Assembly (NCBI GenBank): GCA_947037905.1
Contig: CAMQUX010000084.1
Location: 1 to 6,320 of the forward strand
DNA length: 6,320 nucleotides
Source: an uncultured Desulfovibrionaceae bacterium
GTDB taxonomy: Bacteria; Desulfobacterota; Desulfovibrionia; Desulfovibrionales; Desulfovibrionaceae
Reading direction: 5' to 3'
The notes under the pieces: model-generated
The model's database searches: none
Told to the model about the DNA's origin: nothing
Seen by the model: only the letters and a program-made list of their open reading frames with translations
Translations under genes and position numbers: made by a program
Shown here: one piece after another, positions 1 through 6,320 of the stretch
How positions within the stretch are numbered: position 1 is the stretch's first letter
Layout: every line of letters begins with the position of its first letter

Positions 1-2134
1 AAGACGCATCAGTTGCCCCACCTGTGTCACTTGCTGCAAGCTTTTGCATTTTCTCTGTTATGCCAGTTATAACACCTACATAATCACGAACATTTACTGG
101 TAAGAAAATAAGCCCTGCTTCTAATTGCTCTTGCATAACTTTGCTGAGCTCATTTTCAAGTGATACTAATTTCTCGTTCACTAAACCGTCTAATGTTCCC
201 TTATCATAAGCCTCGAGTGCAAGAGGATGCACGCCAATGTTACCAAGCATAAATTCTGCTCGTAAAAGACCTACTTCAAAATCTGGAATTTGACGCAGGC
301 GAGATAAGAACAAAGACTGCCCTACATCTGCAAGCACAAGCCCTACATTTGTACGAGTTTCAGGAATTGTTGCGGTGTTTAATTCTCCACCAACTTCAAC
401 TAAAGGAAGCAGCCCACGATATACTCGACCTGTTGAGCCATCTACTGTTATTTCTTGCCCATTAAGCATTCTTAATGCTTCGAGTCGTTGAATACCTATA
501 ATTGCTGGAATGCCTAATTCTCTTGACGTAATAGCAGCATGGCTTGTATCTCCGCCAACATCTGCTAAAATTGCAGATGCTACTCGCATACCTGGAACCA
601 TATCTGGATCGGTTCTATCTGCTGCTAAAATATCACCTTTGTTAATTTTATTAAGCTCTAATGCTGAACGTAGGAAACGAACGGTACCTTGACCTGCACC
701 CCTTGATGCTCCATTTCCTTCTAAAATAACTTTTGCACTAGCTATTGCTTTTGGATCTACCTCACGGCGACGCATGTAAATTGTATCAGGATGCAGTTCT
801 AATTCTTCATTCCAACGTGTTTCAGGGCGTGCTTGCACAAACCATAAACGATCAAGCGCATCAAAACAGAACTCAGAGTCCATTATCATGCCACCGTAAG
901 CTTTTGAAATACTACGTACTCCACGTGCTACTTCTTCTGCCTGTGCAATTGATAAAGACCAACGATAAACTTCATTAGCTGGAACATCTACATCTTTTGT
1001 TCCGCCTAAATCTTCATCATAAATTATCTTCATATCTTTACAACCCATAAAACGAATGACTACTTCGTCATGGTCTGTTCTTTGAAAAACATAAAATTTA
1101 TCTGGCGTTACCATACCACCAACTACTGACTCACCTAGTCCGTAACTTGCATCTATTGATACTAAATCATTCTTATCTGTACCACGACAACCTGTTGCTG
1201 TATCTGCACTAAAGGCTGTTCCTGATATTAAAGGATTTATCATACGCATTATACAAACAGACAAAGATGTATTCTCAATCGCCCATTCTTTTTTTGCTTC
1301 TTCTGCTATAGTTACATCACCTGTTTCTTCTGCAAGTGTTACTGCATCTAGAATTGCTTCTCGGCGATAAGTCATGCTGCGTAAGTTATAAGCAGATGCG
1401 CAGTCCCAAAGATATGCTTCAATACAACGTTCTTCGCCACGAATATTAAGATACGTATCTTGCAAGCCTGCAAATGCTTTCTTACAACTATCTTCTCCTG
1501 CTGCTGATGAACGTACTGCTACTGGCTCATTTTCAAGCCCTGCATCTTGACAGATTGCTAAATATGCAACTCGTACCGCTTCTTGTACATCTTTTGGCAT
1601 TACTACTGATAGTATAGCTGTTTGCACAAGTACTGAACGTTTGCGTAATTGGTCAATACCTTCTGGAGATGTTGCAAAACCATCTACAACGTTATTGATA
1701 AATAAACGTAAAGGAATTTCTGACCCAGCTTGGTTTACTTTTTCTGTTTGTACTTTTACAGCTAAATTTCGCACGAGTTTACGAATAAAATCGGTATCCT
1801 CGTTTACTTCTGATTCTTCCCAATCTATTACATTATATTCTTTTTCTACGATTTGACGCACAAGAGCTGCGTTCACGCTTGTTTCATCGAGTACTTTATG
1901 GAAACATATAGAAGATATTGCTCGAAACTGTGGCGCACGAATATTCTCAACTTGGCTAATTAATGCAGTATTATAGTTTTTTCCGCCAACTATTATTTCT
2001 GCCTCAGTGCCAATTGCTACTATATCTGCCCCTGTTAAGACCAACTGTAATTGTAATGCATCCACTTTCGTATTTTGAGTGGTTTTTTCTTTTTTTACAC
2101 TATCGTTTACAGCTTGAACATCAGTCTTAGCCAT
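1..2134 (-). CDS. ppsA: Phosphoenolpyruvate synthase (pyruvate, water dikinase), C-terminus cut by the window edge
   Basis: The protein would convert pyruvate, ATP and water to PEP, AMP and phosphate in the cytoplasm, the entry to gluconeogenesis from pyruvate. The frame is open from the ATG at 2134 to the left edge, giving 711 residues. A charged, probably flexible leader (about residues 1-25) precedes the ATP-grasp-like pyruvate/ATP-binding domain, with GGKN at 50-53, AVRSSAAGED from about 206 and QARPE at 434-438. The phosphohistidine domain has GGDTSHAAITSRELGIPA, with the predicted catalytic histidine at 532. The PEP/pyruvate TIM barrel begins near residue 600 (VGLLRAEFMLGNIGVHP, Arg625) and is cut, so the catalytic cysteine region is not visible. 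The IGVHP motif and domain order favour PEP synthase over pyruvate phosphate dikinase. In E. coli PpsA the catalytic histidine is 421, so this protein carries about 110 extra residues before it and perhaps 190-200 residues lie beyond the edge. The start is supported by a strong AGGAGA site 6 bases upstream. It follows pyc on the same strand after 140 bases. Confidence 0.9.
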   Translation of the reverse strand, partial: MAKTDVQAVNDSVKKEKTTQNTKVDALQLQLVLTGADIVAIGTEAEIIVGGKNYNTALISQVENIRAPQFRAISSICFHKVLDETSVNAALVRQIVEKEYNVIDWEESEVNEDTDFIRKLVRNLAVKVQTEKVNQAGSEIPLRLFINNVVDGFATSPEGIDQLRKRSVLVQTAILSVVMPKDVQEAVRVAYLAICQDAGLENEPVAVRSSAAGEDSCKKAFAGLQDTYLNIRGEERCIEAYLWDCASAYNLRSMTYRREAILDAVTLAEETGDVTIAEEAKKEWAIENTSLSVCIMRMINPLISGTAFSADTATGCRGTDKNDLVSIDASYGLGESVVGGMVTPDKFYVFQRTDHDEVVIRFMGCKDMKIIYDEDLGGTKDVDVPANEVYRWSLSIAQAEEVARGVRSISKAYGGMIMDSEFCFDALDRLWFVQARPETRWNEELELHPDTIYMRRREVDPKAIASAKVILEGNGASRGAGQGTVRFLRSALELNKINKGDILAADRTDPDMVPGMRVASAILADVGGDTSHAAITSRELGIPAIIGIQRLEALRMLNGQEITVDGSTGRVYRGLLPLVEVGGELNTATIPETRTNVGLVLADVGQSLFLSRLRQIPDFEVGLLRAEFMLGNIGVHPLALEAYDKGTLDGLVNEKLVSLENELSKVMQEQLEAGLIFLPVNVRDYVGVITGITEKMQKLAASDTGGATDAS

Positions 2135-2140
2135 CTTTTT

Positions 2141-2146
2141 TCTCCT
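2141..2146 (-). promoter_or_regulatory. Ribosome binding site of ppsA
   Basis: On the minus strand AGGAGA lies 6 bases (AAAAAG) before the ATG at 2134. This is a near-consensus Shine-Dalgarno site at good spacing. It fixes the ppsA start even though the first 25 or so residues are not part of the conserved domain. Confidence 0.85.
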
Positions 2147-2181
2147 GTAGGAATATGTTTTTTTTTAAAATCACTTAAAAT

Positions 2182-2235
2182 CTATTACTATTTAACTTAC
2201 TTTTATCACTATTCGCATTAAGCTTACTTTTATCA
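2182..2235 (-). repeat. Imperfect 27-bp tandem duplication between pyc and ppsA
   Basis: Two adjacent 27-base units, 2182-2208 and 2209-2235, match at 22 of 27 positions by my hand alignment. On the minus strand both begin TGATAAAAGTAAG and end AATAG. The identical 13-base core reads CTTACTTTTATCA on the plus strand at 2196-2208 and 2223-2235. The units lie in the 140-base non-coding gap (2135-2274) and contain stop codons in several frames, so they are not a coding repeat. They could be a duplicated operator or promoter segment for ppsA, or simple replication slippage. The sequence does not decide between these. Confidence 0.7.
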
Positions 2236-2236
2236 A
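2208..2236 (-). promoter_or_regulatory. Weak candidate promoter for ppsA
   Basis: On the minus strand TTGATA (2236-2231) resembles a sigma-70 -35 box. After 17 bases comes AATAGT (2213-2208), which matches TATAAT at 4 of 6 positions. It would give a 5' leader of about 65-70 bases before the ppsA start. Because the region is AT-rich, such matches arise easily by chance. The second repeat unit offers a similar but poorer pair (GTGATA, 17 bases, AATAGA), so the duplication may have doubled the element. Confidence 0.25.
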
Positions 2237-2274
2237 AAAAAGTTACTTAGCATCAACAATAAAATCAAAATCTA

Positions 2275-5200
2275 TTATTTTTCGCTTTTTTGCCCACAAT
2301 ATGGACAATAAACGTACTCACCATTTGGTAAAATCTTATTACATGTTATACACTGACTCGCACCTTCTCCAAGCTCCACTAAAAGTTCTCGCTCAAAGAC
2401 TGGAATCATTTTCCTATCTTCTTCAAAATCAGCAAACTTTGTCACCCGAAGTACTGTTCCATCACATGGTGCTAAAATTGACTTCTCTTGTTTCATTATG
2501 GATATATTAAAAAGTTCATCGCCTTTTTTAACGATATCTCCTGGTTTAACATACATTATCCACAAGTCCCCGTTTGAAGGAGAAGCTATATGATTGATAT
2601 TATTAGGATTTGCGAACTCAATAGAATCTTTATCTTTACTACTTGCTTCTGTAACTTGTACCTTATGGCTTACTTCGTCAGAATCGATAGTACAACGCAC
2701 TGTTGAAAAGCCTGAATCATCAGCTTCGCTTACGCCTAATAGTTTTAATCTATGCGGTTTACCATTTGATGTTTCAAAATTGAAGCTCTCGCCTACTTCT
2801 AAACCTTCAAACCAGACATTAAGCGGTAAATTATTTGCATCACCATATTTTTCTTTAAATGCTATGGTAACAAGCGCATCTACTGGATGATTAAGGAACA
2901 TCACAAGTTCTTCTTCTGTTGCTTCACGTGATAATTTGCTCTCGAGTGCTTTTTTCTCAACTGCAATATTCACATCAGACAAACTTTTAAGCGGCGATTC
3001 TTCTACGCGTTTTGCAATAGCTGCTTTCCATTCATTACCAAAAGCGCTCTGATACACCCAATCTGCTGGGAAACCTAACGGTAATTTGCCAAACTTTCCT
3101 AACAATAACTGACGAAACGCATCGTTGCAATCTCGGTAAATATCAAGGCGCGCTTGCTCTTCTGCTGCACTTAACTCTTCTTCTTTTTTAGTATTAACAT
3201 TCTCAAGAATATTTAATAAGCGAGTAACCTCGACCATTCCGCCTCGTTTAAAGGCTCCTGTTACTGCTAAGAATGCGGTATTCCAAGTTATTTGTGAACC
3301 CGGAGTTACATCATGATAACGTACTATTTTGCGTATTCCTGCTAAGAATTTAAGCATATATGAAAGCAAATGAATATACCCTTGCTTGCATGCTCCTTCT
3401 TGAGAAGAAGATGTTGCTCCACCTGGCATTGCATGCTCAAGAACATCATGATCGACCCCTTGAAAGTACGGTGAGCAGTATTTATCATAATATGGCATAA
3501 TTTGCTTAAGCATAAAGCCTGTTGCGCGAATTTGCTCTTTATCTAAATGCGTTTTTAGCGAAAGTTCTTCTTCCATATAACTTGCAGTAGAAAGCACATC
3601 GCCCTGTCCGTACCAACGAACAGCAGCACCAATTGCGGTATCTACTATATGCACGCCAGCGGCTGCTGCGGCTCCTGTTGCTGGAACAAAAAGACCGTCT
3701 GTTACGTGCCTATGGCTATGCAGTACGAGTTCTGGATATAATTTTTGTAAGCCTTGCACTAATTCTCGGTTAAATTTAGGCGGGCAAACGCCTGCCATAT
3801 CTTTTAAGCCTAGAATAATTTTTCGTGAGGCTTCGTCTGCGTTGACGCCCATAACTTCTGCACACATACGAACTATTGATTTAGTTGCTTCTAAATAATA
3901 CGCAACATCAAAGCCTTTAGCATATGATATAGAGAGTGCTGGCTCAAATATTTTATTTGATTCATTGAGTGCTACTTCTGCAAAAGGACGCATATTTTCT
4001 GCATGATTTAAGAAATCAAAACAGCGAATAATATCGTAATGTTTGCAAATAAGCTCACCTGTGCGGCGCATGATATTGCGCGGCTGCGGTTTATAGCCAA
4101 GAATATTTGTTGAACGGATTAATATCTGCTTAAGTGTTTTTGGTGCTAGCTCGTTCCATTTTGCGGCTTCCTTAAACGGATACGTCATATTAGCAAGCAT
4201 TGCCACATGGAAATGTGCTCCGCCGCCATTTTCTAATGAGAAGAAACCACATTTATCTAATAAAGGAGCAATTTTCATGTCCTCTGCTAAGCGAAAACGG
4301 TTACCACTATTAGACTGCGTAGTATCACGACTTGTGGTATCGGTAAAATGTACAATCCCTTTTTCTCTATCTTCTCTTAGTCTGTCTAAGATAGTATCAC
4401 GAGGCATATCACGATTAAAGCGACTTTCAAAACTGCTCTCGCAAATAATTGGATCAACAAACTCAATAGCGCCTAGACGCTTATCGGCAACGCCACGATA
4501 ATCTCCAAGTTTTACGTACTGATTATATCCAACGGCGGATATCTCTGCCACTAAACGAGAAAGGCGAATTGCTTCTGGCTCTTTATCGTCGTAGCTCATG
4601 AGCTCATCTTTATAGATGCGAACAAAATTCGTATCATAATCACCATTTAAAAATACAGGATGATTAATTACTTGTTTATGAAAAGGTATGGTAGTTTTCA
4701 CTCCACCTATAAAATATTCTTTTAAAGCTCTATTCATAAGCTTTACGACTTTTTCCCAGCTGCGCCCATAAGTGATAAGAAGTGCGGCTGCGGAATCGTA
4801 CTGCGACGGGAAACGGTAACCTGTACAGATACAAGAATCTATACGAACACCTTGCCCACCTGATGAAACATAGCGTGTGATAAGCCCTGCGTTTGGCGAG
4901 AAATCATCTTGCGGATCTTCGCAGTTTATACGAACCTGCATAGCATGCTGATACGGCTTGACTGTTTCTTCTGTAAAACGAAGCTTGCCACCAAATGCTA
5001 TGGAAATTTGCTCTTCTACTAAATCGATACCGTAACGGCATTCGGTAATACCATGCTCTACTTGTAGGCGTGTGTTTACCTCGATTAAATATGCACGTCC
5101 CTCTTTATCAACCAAAAATTCAACAGTTGCTAAAGAATAGTAGCCTACAGCGCTTACGAGCTGTCTTGCGTATGCTTTGAGTTCATTTCGTAACTTATCG

Positions 5201-5982
5201 GTAAATTGTGGCCAAGGAGACGGTGTTATCTCTACTAATTTTTGATGATTTCTTTGTACGGTACAATCACGTTCATCGAACGCAAAAACATTACCATATT
5301 TATCTGCGATAACTTGTATTTCGATATGCCTAATTGATGTTAATAAGCGCTCTACATAAAGACGAGGGTTACCAAAAGATGCTTTTGCAAGTGCTGATGC
5401 TTTTTGGAAAGCAGACTCAAGCTCTTCTTCTTTGAATACTTCGTAAATACCACGACCGCCGCCGCCGCCCTCTGCTTTAAGCATAACTGGAAAGCCAATT
5501 TTTTTAGCGATTTCTTTAGCTTCTGCTAAAGATACTGCCTCTGGAGAACCAGGAACAACAGGCACACCAAGCTCTTCTGCAAGTTTGCGCACTGCGACTT
5601 TATTACCAAGTATTCGCATAGGCTCACGTGGTGGCCCTATGAATAATATACCGTTATCTTCACATTTTTTAGGAAAAGATTCATCTTCTGAGCCAAATCC
5701 CCAACCAGGGTGAATAGCTACGACTCCGCGTTCTTTTGCTTTTGCAATTATAAGATCAAGATCTAAATAGGAGCGGGAATTTTCCCCTAAGAGTAAAAGT
5801 TCTGTTGCCCCATTTGTAGCTGGAGAAGTTTTATCTACATCTGTTGCTGTCATTATAGCGACCGCGTCAAACATTTCAGTTATAGCACGACATATGCGTC
5901 GTCCTGGGATACCTCTATTTGCTACAAGTATTCCTTTGCCTCTAACTTCTTCTACTACCTGCTCAAAACTTTTTTCTGGCAT
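2275..5982 (-). CDS. pyc: Pyruvate carboxylase, single-chain biotin enzyme with C-terminal zinc-ribbon-like tail
   Basis: The cytoplasmic enzyme would carboxylate pyruvate to oxaloacetate using ATP, bicarbonate and biotin. Its 1235 residues are slightly longer than the usual 1140-1180. Biotin carboxylase (about 16-510) shows the ATP-grasp glycine loop (KAEGGGGGRG, 169-178), ERDC (237-240), QKLVE (247-251) and NTRLQVEH (303-310, catalytic Arg305). The carboxyltransferase (about 545-850) keeps the metal ligands Asp553, Lys727 (in LKDMAG, the carbamylated lysine), His757 and His759, plus Gln556, Arg623 and Thr761 for pyruvate. A PYC/OADA-type central domain (about 855-1100) follows, then a biotinyl domain (about 1125-1204) with biotin-accepting Lys1164 in SIMKQE. 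Cys1211, 1214, 1226 and 1229 form a CxxC-x11-CxxC tail. Oddities are NRGIPGRR for the usual NRGEIAVR, WGFGSE for YGFLSE, HGITE for HPVTE, RDTTQS for RDAHQS, Val760 for the usual Asp, and MKQ for MKM. The ATG has AGGTG 4 bases upstream. Biotin-dependent 2-oxoacid carboxylase is firm; strict pyruvate specificity is inferred. Confidence 0.92.
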   Translation of the reverse strand: MPEKSFEQVVEEVRGKGILVANRGIPGRRICRAITEMFDAVAIMTATDVDKTSPATNGATELLLLGENSRSYLDLDLIIAKAKERGVVAIHPGWGFGSEDESFPKKCEDNGILFIGPPREPMRILGNKVAVRKLAEELGVPVVPGSPEAVSLAEAKEIAKKIGFPVMLKAEGGGGGRGIYEVFKEEELESAFQKASALAKASFGNPRLYVERLLTSIRHIEIQVIADKYGNVFAFDERDCTVQRNHQKLVEITPSPWPQFTDKLRNELKAYARQLVSAVGYYSLATVEFLVDKEGRAYLIEVNTRLQVEHGITECRYGIDLVEEQISIAFGGKLRFTEETVKPYQHAMQVRINCEDPQDDFSPNAGLITRYVSSGGQGVRIDSCICTGYRFPSQYDSAAALLITYGRSWEKVVKLMNRALKEYFIGGVKTTIPFHKQVINHPVFLNGDYDTNFVRIYKDELMSYDDKEPEAIRLSRLVAEISAVGYNQYVKLGDYRGVADKRLGAIEFVDPIICESSFESRFNRDMPRDTILDRLREDREKGIVHFTDTTSRDTTQSNSGNRFRLAEDMKIAPLLDKCGFFSLENGGGAHFHVAMLANMTYPFKEAAKWNELAPKTLKQILIRSTNILGYKPQPRNIMRRTGELICKHYDIIRCFDFLNHAENMRPFAEVALNESNKIFEPALSISYAKGFDVAYYLEATKSIVRMCAEVMGVNADEASRKIILGLKDMAGVCPPKFNRELVQGLQKLYPELVLHSHRHVTDGLFVPATGAAAAAGVHIVDTAIGAAVRWYGQGDVLSTASYMEEELSLKTHLDKEQIRATGFMLKQIMPYYDKYCSPYFQGVDHDVLEHAMPGGATSSSQEGACKQGYIHLLSYMLKFLAGIRKIVRYHDVTPGSQITWNTAFLAVTGAFKRGGMVEVTRLLNILENVNTKKEEELSAAEEQARLDIYRDCNDAFRQLLLGKFGKLPLGFPADWVYQSAFGNEWKAAIAKRVEESPLKSLSDVNIAVEKKALESKLSREATEEELVMFLNHPVDALVTIAFKEKYGDANNLPLNVWFEGLEVGESFNFETSNGKPHRLKLLGVSEADDSGFSTVRCTIDSDEVSHKVQVTEASSKDKDSIEFANPNNINHIASPSNGDLWIMYVKPGDIVKKGDELFNISIMKQEKSILAPCDGTVLRVTKFADFEEDRKMIPVFERELLVELGEGASQCITCNKILPNGEYVYCPYCGQKSEK

Positions 5983-5986
5983 AATA

Positions 5987-5991
5987 CACCT
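5987..5991 (-). promoter_or_regulatory. Ribosome binding site of pyc
   Basis: On the minus strand AGGTG ends 4 bases before the ATG at 5982. The match is moderate and the spacing short, but the next in-frame ATG is at residue 37, inside the conserved biotin carboxylase fold, so this start is preferred. The 32-base gap to the upstream gene (5983-6014) is almost entirely A and T. It holds no convincing terminator, which is consistent with cotranscription. Confidence 0.6.
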
Positions 5992-6014
5992 ATAATATAC
6001 TTATATTTTTATTT

Positions 6015-6320
6015 TTATTTATATACGCAAATACTGCCTGAATTTATTCGAAACTCAGTCTTGTCTTCTTTTAAAAGTACCAATCGTCCTCGACTATCTA
6101 CTCGGAGAATTTCATATACTTCTCTGCTAGAATTTTCTAAATAAACCTTATGCCCTCTATAAGCTAAGCGATTACTTACTACAGAGACAAATTCCTCATC
6201 TTTTAAACTCAGCAATCTATTCTCATACACTTTTTTCAATTTTTTTACAAGTCCAGACCACACACTAAAAGGCAATAAACTCTCATTTTTATTTTCGAGC
6301 GTTCCGGCTGGAACCTGTGC
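6015..6320 (-). CDS. birA: Probable biotin-protein ligase (BirA), C-terminal fragment; N-terminus beyond the window
   Basis: The frame is open from the right edge to a TAA at 6017-6015, giving 101 residues of the C-terminus. The fragment begins AQVPAGTLEN, continues with a helical, lysine- and leucine-rich stretch (about residues 18-45), and ends in a small beta-rich domain: RGHKVYLE (55-62), VYEILRVDSRGRLVLL (68-83) and a terminal SGSI. This layout (helices, then a hydrophobic 'G-x-V' strand, a 'GxLxL' turn and a final 'SG' strand) matches the SH3-like C-terminal domain of bacterial biotin-protein ligases. The catalytic GRGRxGR motif would lie outside the window, so the assignment rests on the weakly conserved domain and on context: a biotin enzyme gene follows 32 bases downstream. 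Its role would be to activate biotin with ATP and attach it to the pyruvate carboxylase lysine. Whether it has an N-terminal DNA-binding repressor domain cannot be seen. An unrelated protein with an SH3-like end is the main alternative. Confidence 0.68.
   Translation of the reverse strand, partial: AQVPAGTLENKNESLLPFSVWSGLVKKLKKVYENRLLSLKDEEFVSVVSNRLAYRGHKVYLENSSREVYEILRVDSRGRLVLLKEDKTEFRINSGSICVYK

Larger units (their letters stand above)
2177..2277. repeat. 11-bp direct repeat flanking the pyc-ppsA gap
   Basis: AAAATCTATTA occurs on the plus strand at 2177-2187 and again at 2267-2277. The two copies are offset by 90 bases and bracket most of the intergenic sequence. The right copy includes the pyc stop codon (TAA on the minus strand, 2277-2275). 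In such AT-rich DNA an 11-base repeat is only mildly notable. Confidence 0.5.

Noticed and set aside
510..978. Short plus-strand open frames at 510-692 and 745-978
   Set aside because: Both lie antisense inside the ppsA coding region, where conserved protein motifs fix the minus-strand frame. The translations resemble no family.
1641..1856. Plus-strand open frame of 71 codons
   Set aside because: It is antisense to ppsA, with no ribosome binding site or recognisable product.
2301..2890. Plus-strand open frames at 2301-2510 and 2594-2890
   Set aside because: They lie opposite the biotinyl and zinc-ribbon coding part of pyc and are serine- and leucine-rich, typical of antisense shadows.
4277..4501. 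Plus-strand open frame of 74 codons
   Set aside because: It is antisense to the start of the carboxyltransferase domain of pyc, with no supporting signal.
5455..5469. GCC-rich triplet run resembling a microsatellite
   Set aside because: It encodes the glycine loop of the biotin carboxylase ATP-grasp fold, and the loop length equals the family norm, so it is not an expansion.
5983..6014. Possible promoter or terminator in the AT-rich gap between birA and pyc
   Set aside because: TATTAT- and TATAAG-like boxes are present, but no -35 at good spacing stands out, and there is no GC-rich hairpin. Chance matches are expected in nearly pure A/T sequence.
6015..6275. An independent 86-residue gene starting at a TTG at 6275
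   Set aside because: The frame stays open upstream to the window edge and the sequence looks like the C-terminal end of a larger biotin ligase, so the TTG is an internal leucine codon.

Overview
The window holds three genes, all on the minus strand, so transcription runs from right to left. In transcription order they are the 3' end of a probable biotin-protein ligase gene (birA, cut by the right edge), a complete single-chain pyruvate carboxylase gene (pyc, 1235 residues), and a phosphoenolpyruvate synthase gene (ppsA, about 711 residues visible, cut by the left edge). No tRNA, rRNA, CRISPR array, insertion sequence or phage gene was seen. The DNA is AT-rich, coding density is high, and Shine-Dalgarno sites precede both complete starts, so it is bacterial. 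I cannot name the genus. An AT-rich, probably anaerobic or host-associated bacterium is a guess from composition and gene content.

Layout: birA ends at 6015. A 32-base, very AT-rich gap separates it from pyc (5982 to 2275). A 140-base gap (2135-2274) then separates pyc from ppsA, which starts at 2134. This larger gap has no gene. It carries an imperfect 27-bp tandem duplication, a separate 11-bp direct repeat and a weak promoter-like pair, so ppsA may have its own promoter as well as read-through from pyc.

The genes make a coherent pyruvate node. BirA would attach biotin to the C-terminal biotinyl domain of pyruvate carboxylase. Pyruvate carboxylase would make oxaloacetate from pyruvate, bicarbonate and ATP. 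PEP synthase would make PEP directly from pyruvate and ATP. Together they serve anaplerosis and gluconeogenesis from C3 compounds.

Nothing here is clearly a new system. The main oddity is the pyruvate carboxylase: it keeps the catalytic core residues but departs from the usual consensus in several signature motifs, including the residue after the biotinyl lysine, and it ends in an added four-cysteine zinc-ribbon-like tail. The PEP synthase is also longer in its N-terminal half than the E. coli enzyme.
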